The notes beneath the pieces are model-generated. The model had not been told where the DNA came from and did no database searches. It was given only the letters and a program-made list of their open reading frames with translations. Shown here piece after piece: positions 1-9,323 of a stretch of DNA of 58,829 nt. Every line of letters starts with the position of its first letter. Positions within the stretch are counted from its first letter, which is position 1. Origin of the DNA: Nitrospiraceae bacterium (GTDB lineage: Bacteria; Nitrospirota; Nitrospiria; Nitrospirales; Nitrospiraceae); assembly GCA_919902665.1 (NCBI GenBank), contig CAKKRK010000149.1, forward strand, positions 1-58,829, in the 5' to 3' direction. Both the position numbers and the translations under genes were made by a program.

Positions 1-51
1 CGCAGCCAATGCGGCTCGGCGGCCCGTAGTAACGGTTACTCGGACAGGCTC

Positions 52-450
52 CTAGACGATCTTCACTCCGGCCGGCCGTTCAATGAGCTCAATTTCATAG
101 CCGTCGGGAGCATCAATGAAGATGAACCGGCTTCCGGAAGAGGTTGTCGTGGGGCCATCGGTGATCGTGACACCCTGTGCATGAAGCGATGCAATCGTTT
201 CGTCGAGGCTTTCGACTTGAAAGGCTAGATGAACGAGATCTTCCTGGACTTTCACCGGGCCACTTGGAGGGAAACTGGTCAGCTCTATCAATTCGTCGCT
301 ATTGGGTACTTTGAGAAAAGCGAGGTGTGAGCCGCGCGGAGACGTTTTTCGCTCAAGAACCTCAAGGCCCAAGACGGTCGTGTAAAACCGGATGGTCTCA
401 TCCAAATCGCTGACCCGCATACGGGTGTGGAGCAGTTTCTTGACGTTCAT
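52..450 (-). CDS. VOC-family metalloprotein, glyoxalase I-like
   Basis: This 132-residue single-domain protein belongs to the vicinal oxygen chelate family. The pattern LLHTRMRVSDLDETIRFY near the N-terminus, ELIELTSF in the middle and DGYEIELIER near the end match glyoxalase I. His8, Glu56, His74 and Glu121 fall where the four metal ligands of GloA-type enzymes lie. A lactoylglutathione lyase activity (methylglyoxal detoxification, cytoplasmic) is therefore plausible. Other VOC enzymes such as dioxygenases or epimerases share the fold, so the substrate is not proven. It lies downstream of an acetyltransferase on the same strand, separated by 65 bases. Confidence 0.85.
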   Translation of the reverse strand: MNVKKLLHTRMRVSDLDETIRFYTTVLGLEVLERKTSPRGSHLAFLKVPNSDELIELTSFPPSGPVKVQEDLVHLAFQVESLDETIASLHAQGVTITDGPTTTSSGSRFIFIDAPDGYEIELIERPAGVKIV

Positions 451-515
451 ACAGAGTATATATCAGAGGGCCTATAGCATCTGGCAAGCATGTACATAGA
501 TCCCGTAATCCAATC

Positions 516-992
516 CTATCCTTTCTGACGTGCCGGTCCGACGGTCTTGCGGAGGAGCAATTCGGCGCTGCCGGGAATCAGGAAGTTCGGCATGGGGCCA
601 ATTTCCTGATAGCCGTGCTTCTTGTAAAAGGATCGCGCCAGCTCGTTGAAGTCCGACACACAGGCAAAGAGGTTCGTGGTCCGCTCAAAGACGAGCTCCT
701 CGATGTGCCGTAACAGCTGCCCACCGACTCCCTTCTGACGAGCCCATTCAGCCACGCCTAACAGCTCTAAATAGTCGCCCAGGAGAAACTTCTGCTTCAC
801 GATGGCGACGCCTGCCACTTGCCCATCGAGGAGGGCCACGTAGCAGTCTCGTCCCTGGGGAGTCGGACAAAAGATGCGGTTCCAATTATCCTTTGTATAA
901 CCGAGTGTCTTCCAGGGATCGGATTCACCCAGGAGGTGAACCACGGCTTCCTGATCATCTGCTTGCATCGTTCGGATGACTGGCTGGCTCAT
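516..992 (-). CDS. GNAT-family N-acetyltransferase
   Basis: A 158-residue cytoplasmic acetyl-CoA-dependent N-acyltransferase. The motif ARQKGVGGQLL is the pyrophosphate-binding loop of the GNAT fold, and the C-terminal part (ELARSFYKKHGYQEIG) is the usual strand-helix-strand ending. I place the start at ATG 992 rather than TTG 1010, because that ATG overlaps the stop of the deacetylase gene upstream in an ATGA junction, which indicates translational coupling. The acceptor substrate cannot be read from the sequence. Confidence 0.85.
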   Translation of the reverse strand: MSQPVIRTMQADDQEAVVHLLGESDPWKTLGYTKDNWNRIFCPTPQGRDCYVALLDGQVAGVAIVKQKFLLGDYLELLGVAEWARQKGVGGQLLRHIEELVFERTTNLFACVSDFNELARSFYKKHGYQEIGPMPNFLIPGSAELLLRKTVGPARQKG

Positions 993-1705
993 GGAGTCGA
1001 AGACTGACAATTCAACAGTTCGCTGACGGTCATGGGTTTGAGCCCCTTCTGAGGGAGCACCTTTGTTGCGAGTTGCTCAATCACCTGTCGAGTCTGCTTG
1101 CCCTTGCCGTTCGCATGGAAGACGATGATGCTGCCGGGCTTGGCCCGCTTGGTGACACTGGCCAAGATGTGTTCTGCTGAGAGTGTCGGATCTGGATCGC
1201 CCGATTCGATATTCCATTGGATGAACTGCAGGCCGAGCAGTTGCACCACGGCGACGGTCACGTCGTTGTATTCGCCATACGGTGGCCGAAACAACGTCGC
1301 GGTATAGGTGTAGTGGTCTTGCAGGATTTTGACGGGGCCAAGGATCTCCGTGCGTTGTTCGTCGGCATCGTGCATGGGAAGGTGGGCGTGGACGTCACCA
1401 TGCGTCCCGACTTCGAAAAATTCTATGCCCAGCAGATGGTTCACCTCCGGTTCATGTTTGGCCATCCACTTGCCGGACATGAAGAATGTGGCGGGGATCC
1501 GGTGTGCGATGAGATAGTCCATCAACGGTCGATCGTACCCGGACCCCTTGCGCACAGGGCAGAGATCGAACGTCAACGCCACGCCTGGGCAGGTTGGTGG
1601 ACCGGACTTGATCACTTGAGCCACACCGTCTGCTGGAAGGAAGGGCCCTGGAGTTGCGGCTAACAGCACGCCGATCAGCAGGCGTCGCAGAATGTGTCGT
1701 CGCAT
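989..1705 (-). CDS. secreted polysaccharide deacetylase (NodB domain)
   Basis: A 238-residue protein with a cleavable signal peptide (MRRHILRRLLIGVLLAATPG, then about ten residues to a likely cut before QVIKSG). The NodB carbohydrate esterase 4 domain follows: motif 1 VALTFDLCP, motif 2 GTHGDVHAHLP supplying the two metal histidines, motif 3 LFRPPYGEYN, and a late IIVFHANG. It should remove N-acetyl groups from peptidoglycan or an exopolysaccharide in the periplasm. Motif 1 has FDLCP where the classical FDDGP has a second, metal-binding Asp. A GYD a few residues later may supply it, as in a known variant subgroup. A TATACT box lies only seven bases before the ATG, so the mRNA may be leaderless. 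Confidence 0.85.
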   Translation of the reverse strand: MRRHILRRLLIGVLLAATPGPFLPADGVAQVIKSGPPTCPGVALTFDLCPVRKGSGYDRPLMDYLIAHRIPATFFMSGKWMAKHEPEVNHLLGIEFFEVGTHGDVHAHLPMHDADEQRTEILGPVKILQDHYTYTATLFRPPYGEYNDVTVAVVQLLGLQFIQWNIESGDPDPTLSAEHILASVTKRAKPGSIIVFHANGKGKQTRQVIEQLATKVLPQKGLKPMTVSELLNCQSSTP

Positions 1706-1737
1706 AGGGGCTAGTATACCTGAACCGGTGGAGAAGA

Positions 1738-1767
1738 TTGACCCTTTGCGTACTCCGCTGGTACGGT
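1738..1767 (+). promoter_or_regulatory. sigma70-type promoter for the M50 protease gene
   Basis: TTGACC at 1738-1743 and TACGGT at 1762-1767 are separated by 18 bases. The predicted start of transcription falls at about 1774-1775, which is the ATG of the protease gene. That gene has no visible Shine-Dalgarno sequence, so a leaderless transcript is likely. The same spacing and TAC-type -10 box recur at two other promoters in the window. Confidence 0.45.
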
Positions 1768-1774
1768 GTTGTCA

Positions 1775-2935
1775 ATGCAGGTACCTTCCTGGGAAATCGG
1801 CCGCGCGTTGGGAATTCCGATCCGCGTCCATGCTTCATGGTTCGTGGTGTTTCTCCTGGTCACCTGGTCACTCTCGACTGGGTATCTGCCGGACAATTTG
1901 CCCGGGCTCACTCCAGAACGGTATTGGGCTATGGGGGGCCTCGCAGCAGTCCTCTTATTCGTCTCCGTGCTCTTGCATGAGCTCGGCCATTCTTACGTCG
2001 CGTTGTACTACCGCATTCCGATTGAAAAGATTACGCTGTTTATTTTTGGCGGCGTGGCTCACATGCGGAAGGAAGCCCCCACACCTCGCGCTGAATTCCT
2101 CATTGCGTTGGCCGGGCCGGCGGTCAGCTTTGTGATCGGCGGTCTTTGTTTTGTGTTTGTGGAGCTGGTGGAGACGATTCAACGGCATCATGGTCTCCAG
2201 GGATGGATCATGCTTGGGGCCTTGCTGGGCTTCGTGAATATCCAAATCGGGCTCTTCAACATGATTCCAGGTTTTCCACTGGATGGCGGACGGATGTTAC
2301 GTGCAGGACTGTGGGCATGGGGAGATAATTTTTATCGAGCGACCAAACAAGCCGCAGGGGTCGGCCTTGGGTTTGGAGTGATGCTTGGGTTGGCGGGCCT
2401 TGTCGTGCTGTATGGGTCTGCGAGCGGTGGATTACCGACGTCAATGGCATCGAACGGTGGTTGGGTTGTGGTCATCGGCATGTTTCTCTTCGCCGCAGCC
2501 CTGGCGAGTCGTCGGCAAGCGGTCATGCGTCAGACCCTGGCGACGGTCCTTATTCGGGATGTCATGGTGACGACGGTCACCTCGATTCCGTCGCATTGTA
2601 CGTTGGATGTCGCGGTGAATCAGCACTTCCAATCCTATGGCTACGGCGGGTTCCCAGTGTTAGAGGGTGGGCGACTGGTAGGACTCATCACCACGGTTGA
2701 GATTCAGAGCGTTCCGCCGTCACTGTGGCCTTGGCGCAGGGTCGAGCAGGTGATGCGCCCCCGTTCGGAATCGTTAGTGATCGAGCCGGATATTCCTGTC
2801 ATGCATGCGCTGGAGCGTATGGCCCGTGAAGGGTGGGGTCGCTTAGTGGTCATGCAGGACGGAGAAATGGTCGGACTTGTCATCCATTCAGCCATCGTGC
2901 GTTATCTTCAGCTCCGGGGCTTTCTCAGCCGCTAA
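1775..2935 (+). CDS. site-2 protease-like M50 metallopeptidase with CBS pair
   Basis: A 386-residue multi-pass inner-membrane protease. The zinc motif HELGH lies at about residue 71 in the sequence LLHELGHSYVAL, and the second conserved site NMIPGFPLDGGRMLRA supplies the third zinc ligand. Both are hallmarks of the S2P/SpoIVFB group that cuts transmembrane segments. Two CBS repeats fill the last 130 residues (VMVTTVTSIPS and VMRPRSESLVI begin them), so activity is probably gated by an adenine nucleotide. The start was taken at ATG 1775 (MQVPSWEIGRALGIPI); upstream GTG and TTG codons are less likely. The substrate is unknown. Confidence 0.88.
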   Translation: MQVPSWEIGRALGIPIRVHASWFVVFLLVTWSLSTGYLPDNLPGLTPERYWAMGGLAAVLLFVSVLLHELGHSYVALYYRIPIEKITLFIFGGVAHMRKEAPTPRAEFLIALAGPAVSFVIGGLCFVFVELVETIQRHHGLQGWIMLGALLGFVNIQIGLFNMIPGFPLDGGRMLRAGLWAWGDNFYRATKQAAGVGLGFGVMLGLAGLVVLYGSASGGLPTSMASNGGWVVVIGMFLFAAALASRRQAVMRQTLATVLIRDVMVTTVTSIPSHCTLDVAVNQHFQSYGYGGFPVLEGGRLVGLITTVEIQSVPPSLWPWRRVEQVMRPRSESLVIEPDIPVMHALERMAREGWGRLVVMQDGEMVGLVIHSAIVRYLQLRGFLSR

Positions 2936-2977
2936 GTCGCGGGATGTACCATCGGTCAGCACACTCCATCGTCTCGG

Positions 2978-3823
2978 CTAACCACTATCAGCAGGCACCT
3001 GTGACGAGTAGGCGAGCTGTTGTAGCTTGCGGGCGATAATCCCACCAAACAGCAAGAGCCCGGCGGAATAATAGACCCAGAGCAATAAGAGCACGACCTC
3101 GAGTAACGATCCATAGAGCCTGGCGTACACCGTGGCATAGTCGCTGTAGTTGACGAACAGCAACTTCGCCGAAACCCAGAGCAGGCCGAACGTCAACGCG
3201 CCTGCCATAGCGTGGCTCCACTGTGGGCGGCGGCGTGGTACCAGGCGGTACAATAGGCTTACCGTCAGGAATGCCAGGGAAAAGGGGAGGGTGTATGTGA
3301 GATGAAAATCATGGGCGGCGAGGGCGACGAGATCGAGCCCCCACAGCTTCGGGGCATAGGCCGTCAAAAAGGCGATGGTCTGCGTGGCAACATAGGAGAG
3401 AAATAATAAAAGTCCTGTCGATCCCAGCAGGGCGATGGAGATCGCAGTAGAAATCAACGGATGACGCTTTTGGGTGCTTTCAAATACCACGTTGAGTGCG
3501 TAGTCGAGCTCGTAAAAGACGAGCCCTCCAAACCAGAAGAACGACAGCAATACCAGCCAGCGCACACCTTCTAATACGCTGATCCGATGGAGTTCTTCAG
3601 CCAATCGCTCACCCAATGACGGCAGAAAGCCCTTCAGGAAGCTCAGGATGAATTGCTCGCCGATGATGTTTTGGCTGACCAGGAAGCTGATCCCATACAG
3701 GAGAAGAAAGACGAGAGGGAAAAGCGAGAGTAAGGAGAAAAAGGCCAAGGCTGCCGCGAGGCTCGGGCAGCCTTGGCGCAAGAAGGTGATCAATGTCTCG
3801 ATCAGAAAGCGGAGGACGGTCAT
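2978..3823 (-). CDS. YihY/BrkB-family inner-membrane protein
   Basis: A 281-residue integral membrane protein of the YihY (formerly 'RNase BN', BrkB) family, with about six hydrophobic segments. Typical family features are the early QGCPSLAAALAFFSLLSLFP segment and the late WVYYSAGLLLFGG followed by a basic tail. Its molecular function is not established. The start was moved from TTG 3847 to ATG 3823, which has GGAG five bases upstream. It follows nuoN closely on the same strand, so it may be the last gene of the nuo transcript, although it is not a known complex I subunit. Confidence 0.82.
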   Translation of the reverse strand: MTVLRFLIETLITFLRQGCPSLAAALAFFSLLSLFPLVFLLLYGISFLVSQNIIGEQFILSFLKGFLPSLGERLAEELHRISVLEGVRWLVLLSFFWFGGLVFYELDYALNVVFESTQKRHPLISTAISIALLGSTGLLLFLSYVATQTIAFLTAYAPKLWGLDLVALAAHDFHLTYTLPFSLAFLTVSLLYRLVPRRRPQWSHAMAGALTFGLLWVSAKLLFVNYSDYATVYARLYGSLLEVVLLLLWVYYSAGLLLFGGIIARKLQQLAYSSQVPADSG

Positions 3824-3859
3824 GATGCTCCGCATGCAAATCGGCAAGCCACAATGGTC

Positions 3860-5329
3860 TTACTTGAGTGCCGATACCGCTTGTATGGCGAAGTTCACGA
3901 GTGGGTTGGGATAGATCCCGAAGATGACCACCCCGGCCACCGCGCAGGCCAGCACGATGGAGAGACTTGGTGACATGACCATCCGAGGACTGGTGCTCGA
4001 CAGGTCACTCGGCTCGCGCATGTACATGACCATCACCAGCCTGAGGTAGTAATAGGCTGAGATGACGGCAAAGATGAGCGCCACGGCAGCCAGCCATGGC
4101 AGGCCGGCTTCCACCGCCGACATAAAGACATACAGTTTTCCAATAAATCCTGCGGTCGGAGGAATGCCTGCCAGCGAGACCATAAAGATCAACATGAGCA
4201 GTGCAGCCACAGGATGCCGTTTGGCAAGGCCGGTGAAATCTTCGATGTTGTCTCCTTCGATCCCGCCCTTGCGAAGCATGGCGACGATGGCGAACGCGCC
4301 GAATGTCATGAATGCGTAGAGCGAGAGATAGAGCAGCACGCTGGCGATACCGGACGAGTTTCCCATGTGTCCCGTTGCCACCACGCCGATCAATGCGTAG
4401 CCGGCATGGGCAATGCTTGAGTAGGCCAGCATGCGTTTCACATTCGTCTGCACCAATGCGAGGACATTTCCCAAGATCAGGGTGGCGAGGCACAGGATGA
4501 GGAACATCGCAGACCAGTTGGCTTTCAAGCCACCGAGCCCTTCAATGAACACTCTGAGGAATGCGCCGAAGCTTGCAGCTTTGGCGGCCACCGCCATGAA
4601 GGCGGTGACGGAGGTCGGTGCGCCTTGGTAAACATCCGGCGTCCACATGTGAAACGGCACGACGGCAAGTTTGAACCCGAATCCGACCGTGAGCAGGATC
4701 GTGGCAAACAATAAGAGCGGATCGTCCAAGTTACGACCGGAGATCGCTGCGGCGATCTCCGGAAGTCTGGTGCTTCCGGTCGCTCCATAGAGGAGCGAGA
4801 TGCCGTAGAGGAGGATGCCCGATGAAAATGCTCCCAACACGAAGTACTTGGCCGAGGCTTCCAAGGAGCGAGGCTCCGATCGCTTCAGGCCCGCCATGAC
4901 GTATAGCGAGAGGGACATCAGTTCAGTGCCCAGATAGAGTGTCAATAAATCGGATGATGAGACCATGACCATCATCCCCACGAGCGAGAGTAAGACGAAG
5001 CCGTAATATTCGCCGAAGTACAGCCGCTCTTCCTTCAAGTAGGAATGAGAGAGGAGAATGGTCAGGCCGGTGACGAAGTAGAGGAGCAGTTTCCAGAAGG
5101 CTCCGTACGCATCGATTACGACGAGTCCACTGAAGATTGTGGCGGGAGCCTGTATCTGGGACGCCGTCAATCCCATGCAGACGGCCAGTGTTCCCAGGCT
5201 CAGCCAGACCAAGCCGTCTTTGTTGGATGTCCGCAGCACCGGATCGAGCACGAACACGATGCAGGCTGCCGTGACGATCAGCAACTCCGGTAGGATGAGG
5301 AAGAGGTCTGCCGACGAGAAGGGCATCAT
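3860..5329 (-). CDS. nuoN: NADH-quinone oxidoreductase subunit N
   Basis: A 489-residue antiporter-like membrane subunit of complex I, one of three (L, M, N) that translocate protons. It has about 14 hydrophobic helices. The central region around KLAVVPFHMWTPDVYQGAP is the conserved proton-channel segment with its lysine and histidine, and YLGTELMSLSLYVMAGLKR carries the key glutamate of helix 5. The start ATG overlaps the nuoM stop codon, so the two are translationally coupled. The length is normal for the family. Confidence 0.97.
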   Translation of the reverse strand: MMPFSSADLFLILPELLIVTAACIVFVLDPVLRTSNKDGLVWLSLGTLAVCMGLTASQIQAPATIFSGLVVIDAYGAFWKLLLYFVTGLTILLSHSYLKEERLYFGEYYGFVLLSLVGMMVMVSSSDLLTLYLGTELMSLSLYVMAGLKRSEPRSLEASAKYFVLGAFSSGILLYGISLLYGATGSTRLPEIAAAISGRNLDDPLLLFATILLTVGFGFKLAVVPFHMWTPDVYQGAPTSVTAFMAVAAKAASFGAFLRVFIEGLGGLKANWSAMFLILCLATLILGNVLALVQTNVKRMLAYSSIAHAGYALIGVVATGHMGNSSGIASVLLYLSLYAFMTFGAFAIVAMLRKGGIEGDNIEDFTGLAKRHPVAALLMLIFMVSLAGIPPTAGFIGKLYVFMSAVEAGLPWLAAVALIFAVISAYYYLRLVMVMYMREPSDLSSTSPRMVMSPSLSIVLACAVAGVVIFGIYPNPLVNFAIQAVSALK

Positions 5330-6912
5330 GGTCGGCCCTCAGATGCGGTCTGCGTTTCTTGACTGAACGTCGGTCCAGTCTGTGAGGTGATCCGTTCCAC
5401 AGATGGAGTGAATGGGGTCATCCTAGGCATGACCGACGCGTGTTCAGCAGCTGGAGGGAAGACGCGTGCGATGACCTTCTCTACGCTGGGATGCATGCGA
5501 GTCAGGATGGGGTTCGGGAAGATCCCGATCACGAAGATCAAGACGACAAGCGGCACCACGGTGATCATCTCACGCAGGTTCACATCGCGAAGCTTCGGGA
5601 GCATATGCGGATCGGGGACGCCGAAGGCGACACGTTGGACCATCCAGAGCAAGTAGGCTGCCGCCAGGATAATTCCCAACAATGCAAAGGCCGTGGCGAT
5701 CTTGCTCCAGAGGAAGGCACCTACAAGAATCATAAACTCCCCGACGAAACTGTTTGTGCCGGGCAGCCCCAATGAAGACAATGAAAAAATGACGAGGAAG
5801 GTCGCATACCGTGGCATCGGCTTCGTGAGGCCGATATTGTCGGCGATCTGTCGGCTATGGGTGCGTTCGTAAATCATTCCAACGCAGAGAAAGAGTCCAC
5901 CAGTAGTGATGCCGTGGTTCACCATCTGCATGACGGCGCCTTCGATTCCTTGAATATTAAACATAAAGAGGCCGAGCGTGACAAATCCCATGTGGCTCAC
6001 ACTCGAATAGGCGATGAGTTTTTTTAAGTCGGACTGAGCGAGTGCCATGTAGGCCCCATAGATGATGGCGACAATGGAGAGCGCCACCATCACTGGCGTA
6101 AATGCTTGAGAGGCGTCAGGCAACATCGGCAGGCTGAAACGTAGAAACCCATAGGTGCCCATCTTGAGCAGTACGCTGGCGAGTATGACACTGCCGGCTG
6201 TGGGTGCTTCCACGTGCGCGTCGGGCAGCCATGTATGGAAGGGGAACATGGGAACTTTGACGGCGAATGCGGCGAAGAACGCGAGGAAGAGCCAGAATTG
6301 CAACGAATGGGAATAGGTGCCTTGACTCAATTGAAGAATGTCGAACGTCTGGCCGCCCTGGAAATACAGCACCAAGATCGCGACCAGTAGCAAGACACTG
6401 CCGGCGAGCGTATAGAGCAAGAATTTGATCGCGGCGTAGAGACGATTCGGCCCACCCCAGATCCCGATCAACAGGTACATCGGAATCAGCATCGCTTCCC
6501 AAAAGACATAGAACAGCACGAAATCCAGCGCGGTGAACACGCCGATCATGGCGCTTTCCATAATGAGCAACATGGCCATGAAACTCTGCATCCTGATCTC
6601 GATGGAATGCCATGAGATCAGGATGCAGAGCGGCATCAGGACCGTCGTCATGAGAACGAGCGGGAGGCTGATTCCATCAAGTCCAAGCCGATAATTGATG
6701 GACAGCGACGGGATCCACCGCGCTGATTCCACGAACTGCATCTCACCAGATGATGCATCGAACAACCACCAGAGCGGGAGTGAGATCAGAAGGTCGGCTA
6801 CGGCTACAGCGAGAGCCGTCACCTTGATGGAGCGCTCGTTCACCGCGAAGACCGCAAGGGCCCCGGCCAGTGGGAGGACGACCAGTAATGTGAGCCACGG
6901 AAAGCCGGTCAT
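5326..6912 (-). CDS. nuoM: NADH-quinone oxidoreductase subunit M
   Basis: A 528-residue antiporter-like membrane subunit of complex I. The stretch VKVPMFPFHTWLPDAHVEAP is the conserved lysine-containing channel segment, and FVLFYVFWEAMLIPMYLLIG carries the essential glutamate. I use ATG 6912 (MTGFPWLTLL), which is preceded by AGGAG, rather than the TTG at 6951. Only one nuoM is present, so this is the canonical 13/14-subunit complex rather than the form with two NuoM subunits described in some Nitrospira and other bacteria. Confidence 0.97.
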   Translation of the reverse strand: MTGFPWLTLLVVLPLAGALAVFAVNERSIKVTALAVAVADLLISLPLWWLFDASSGEMQFVESARWIPSLSINYRLGLDGISLPLVLMTTVLMPLCILISWHSIEIRMQSFMAMLLIMESAMIGVFTALDFVLFYVFWEAMLIPMYLLIGIWGGPNRLYAAIKFLLYTLAGSVLLLVAILVLYFQGGQTFDILQLSQGTYSHSLQFWLFLAFFAAFAVKVPMFPFHTWLPDAHVEAPTAGSVILASVLLKMGTYGFLRFSLPMLPDASQAFTPVMVALSIVAIIYGAYMALAQSDLKKLIAYSSVSHMGFVTLGLFMFNIQGIEGAVMQMVNHGITTGGLFLCVGMIYERTHSRQIADNIGLTKPMPRYATFLVIFSLSSLGLPGTNSFVGEFMILVGAFLWSKIATAFALLGIILAAAYLLWMVQRVAFGVPDPHMLPKLRDVNLREMITVVPLVVLIFVIGIFPNPILTRMHPSVEKVIARVFPPAAEHASVMPRMTPFTPSVERITSQTGPTFSQETQTASEGRP

Positions 6913-7002
6913 CTGGACTCCTGCATCAGTAATGCCAAACGCAAACGACAATGTGTGAAATCGGTCATTGCAACGTCAATCTCGCTACATATCCGTAGTG
7001 TC

Positions 7003-8898
7003 TCAAAGAAGGAGATACGCCGTTAACACGACGATCCCCACCGCCATCGCTAAGGCATAGTGCTGGGTCTGCCCACTCTGGACCAGTCGTAACAGCCATC
7101 CCCCCCAGGTGATGGCGCGTGCGATACCGTTGACGGTTCCATCGATCACGTGGACGTCAACATGCTTCCAGAGTTTGGACGCTGCTGCGAGAGTTGGTCG
7201 TACGAATAGGCAATCGTAGGCCTCATCGACATACCATTTGTTCAACGAGCCCCGATAGAGACTGCCCCACTGTCGCGCCAAGCGTTCCGGAAGATCCGGG
7301 TTGAGTACATACACATAATAGGCTGCGGCCATGCCGATCAGACCCATCGCTGTCGCCGCTGCCATAATCATGAGCCCATCCGAGCCATGAGGGACGGCGG
7401 GTTCACCCCCGGTTGAAAAAATGGGTTCTAGGAACGATGGGATGCCGAGATACCCAGTCAGAACACTTAAAACTGCAAGAATGATGAGCGGTGTTGTGAT
7501 TGTTCGTGAGGGCTCGTGGAGGTGCTCCGCATGGTGCGGATCAACATGGGACGTTCCCCAGAAGGTCACGAATACGAGCCGGAAGCTATAGAAGGCGGTC
7601 AGGAGCGCCGTCAGCAGACCTAGGAGCGTTAGTGTCCGACCAAGGTCGCCGGACGACCAGGCAGACACGAGAATGTCATCCTTACTGAAGAATCCAGCGG
7701 TCAGAGGAAAACCGGCAAGCGCCAGCGAACCCACCACAAACGTCCAGTAGGTAATCGGTAACTTGTCTTTGAGACCGCCCATGTGCCTCATATCTTGCTC
7801 ATGGTGCAGCGCAATAATCACAGAGCCGCAGCCTAAAAACAGCAAGGCCTTGAACGCGCCGTGCGTCAATAAGTGATACATGCCGGACGCATAGGCGCCG
7901 AGTCCGCACGCCATGATCATGTACCCGAGCTGACTGACCGTCGAATATGCGACGACCCGTTTGATGTCGGTCTGAGTCAACGCGATCGTGGCGCCGAGGA
8001 CCATCGTCGCCGCGCCTGTAATCGCGACCACGCTCATCGCGGTTGGTGAAAGGTTATAGATCGGGGCGAGACGCGCCACCATGAAGACGCCGGCAGTGAC
8101 CATCGTGGCGGCGTGAATGAGGGCCGAAATCGGCGTCGGTCCTTCCATCGCATCAGGCAGCCAGACGTGGAGCGGAACTTGGGCAGATTTACCGACCGCA
8201 CCAGTGAAGAGCAAGAGTGCGATGAGAGTGAAAACCGAAACCTCCCATGTTCCACCGAACGGGCCGAGGAGGTTCATTGTCACATCAGTCGCCTCATGGA
8301 GGGCAGGAAAGATGTCAAGGTAGTTCAGCGATCCAAAGCTGTACCAGACGAGCAGCAGACCCAGCATGAATCCGAAGTCTCCTACACGATTGACCAGAAA
8401 GGCCTTGGTGGCGGCGGCACAAGCAGAAGCACGCTCGTACCAGTGCCCGATCAACAGATAAGAGCAGAGTCCGACGGCTTCCCAGAACACGAAGAGCTGC
8501 AGCAGGTTATCGGCCAGCACCAACATCAACATGGAGAAGGTGAACAAGGCGATGTAGCCGAAGAAACGGGCATAGCCTGGATCTCCATGCATGTAACCGA
8601 TGGTATAGACGTGTACAAGCGAACTCACACCGGTGACCAGTAGAAGCATCACGGCGGTGAGTCGGTCGATATGAAGACCGATGTGAATGTCCAGAGTTCC
8701 GGATGTCAACCAGGTATAGAGCGGAAGTGAAATGACAGAGCCAGAAGCCACTTCTACAAAGGCCCCCACCGACAAGGCGAGCGACAACAGGACCGCCGGG
8801 ACCGCAACAAGGTGGGCGCGGGCGTTGATGTGCCGGCCAGCCAAGCCAAGGATCAAAAAGGCGGTCAGCGGAAGGAGTGGGATAAGAGCGTAGATCAT
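7003..8898 (-). CDS. nuoL: NADH-quinone oxidoreductase subunit L
   Basis: A 631-residue membrane subunit of complex I, the distal proton pump that also carries the long lateral helix along the membrane arm. The segment KSAQVPLHVWLPDAMEGPTP is the conserved channel lysine region, and LLQLFVFWEAVGLCSYLLIG holds the conserved glutamate. The C-terminal part (GTVNGIARAITWGG to the end) fits the lateral helix and its anchor. There is no clear ribosome-binding site before ATG 8898. The 93 bases between it and nuoK hold an inverted repeat. Confidence 0.97.
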   Translation of the reverse strand: MIYALIPLLPLTAFLILGLAGRHINARAHLVAVPAVLLSLALSVGAFVEVASGSVISLPLYTWLTSGTLDIHIGLHIDRLTAVMLLLVTGVSSLVHVYTIGYMHGDPGYARFFGYIALFTFSMLMLVLADNLLQLFVFWEAVGLCSYLLIGHWYERASACAAATKAFLVNRVGDFGFMLGLLLVWYSFGSLNYLDIFPALHEATDVTMNLLGPFGGTWEVSVFTLIALLLFTGAVGKSAQVPLHVWLPDAMEGPTPISALIHAATMVTAGVFMVARLAPIYNLSPTAMSVVAITGAATMVLGATIALTQTDIKRVVAYSTVSQLGYMIMACGLGAYASGMYHLLTHGAFKALLFLGCGSVIIALHHEQDMRHMGGLKDKLPITYWTFVVGSLALAGFPLTAGFFSKDDILVSAWSSGDLGRTLTLLGLLTALLTAFYSFRLVFVTFWGTSHVDPHHAEHLHEPSRTITTPLIILAVLSVLTGYLGIPSFLEPIFSTGGEPAVPHGSDGLMIMAAATAMGLIGMAAAYYVYVLNPDLPERLARQWGSLYRGSLNKWYVDEAYDCLFVRPTLAAASKLWKHVDVHVIDGTVNGIARAITWGGWLLRLVQSGQTQHYALAMAVGIVVLTAYLLL

Positions 8899-8910
8899 AA
8901 ATGGTCAATC

Positions 8911-8972
8911 GTCATTGGTCAGTCGGTCACTTGGAACAATCAGGGTGAGAGGCATGGTTTTTCACCAATGAC
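8911..8972. repeat. inverted repeat in the nuoK-nuoL gap
   Basis: GTCATTGGT at 8911-8919 is complementary to ACCAATGAC at 8964-8972. Related GGTCAGTC/GGTCAC and GGCTGACT/CGTGAC words lie beside each arm. The structure fills the only sizeable gap in this half of the nuo operon. It could be an mRNA-stability or processing element, or a small dispersed repeat. Its function is unknown. Confidence 0.45.
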
Positions 8973-8991
8973 GGCTGACTCGTGACTTCTT

Positions 8992-9297
8992 TTACCATTT
9001 GAGCAGGTTGAACTCTTCAACATTGATCGTGGATCTTGATCGGTGCAGGGCGATGATAATCGCGAGTCCGACGGCAACCTCCGCTGCGGCCACCGTTAAG
9101 GCAAAAAAGACGAACACTTGACCGCCAAGATCCTGCAGATGGTGGGAGAACGCGACGAAGTTAATGTTGGTGGCGTTCAGCATCAGTTCCACCGACAGCA
9201 GGATGGCAATAATATTGCGCCGGATGAGCACACCCATCACGCCTGTGAAGAAGACGATGGCACTCAAGATGAGGTAGTACGAGATGGGAATGGTCAT
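8992..9297 (-). CDS. nuoK: NADH-quinone oxidoreductase subunit K
   Basis: A 101-residue complex I membrane subunit with three transmembrane helices. The conserved glutamate in [16 protein letters not shown] (helix 2) and the one in [13 protein letters not shown] (helix 3) belong to the proton-transfer chain in the centre of the membrane arm. The length is exactly that of the family. It lies between nuoJ and nuoL in the standard gene order. Confidence 0.97.
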   Translation of the reverse strand: MTIPISYYLILSAIVFFTGVMGVLIRRNIIAILLSVELMLNATNINFVAFSHHLQDLGGQVFVFFALTVAAAEVAVGLAIIIALHRSRSTINVEEFNLLKW

Positions 9298-9323
9298 TCG
9301 TCACCGCCCGTTTGTGTCATGTG

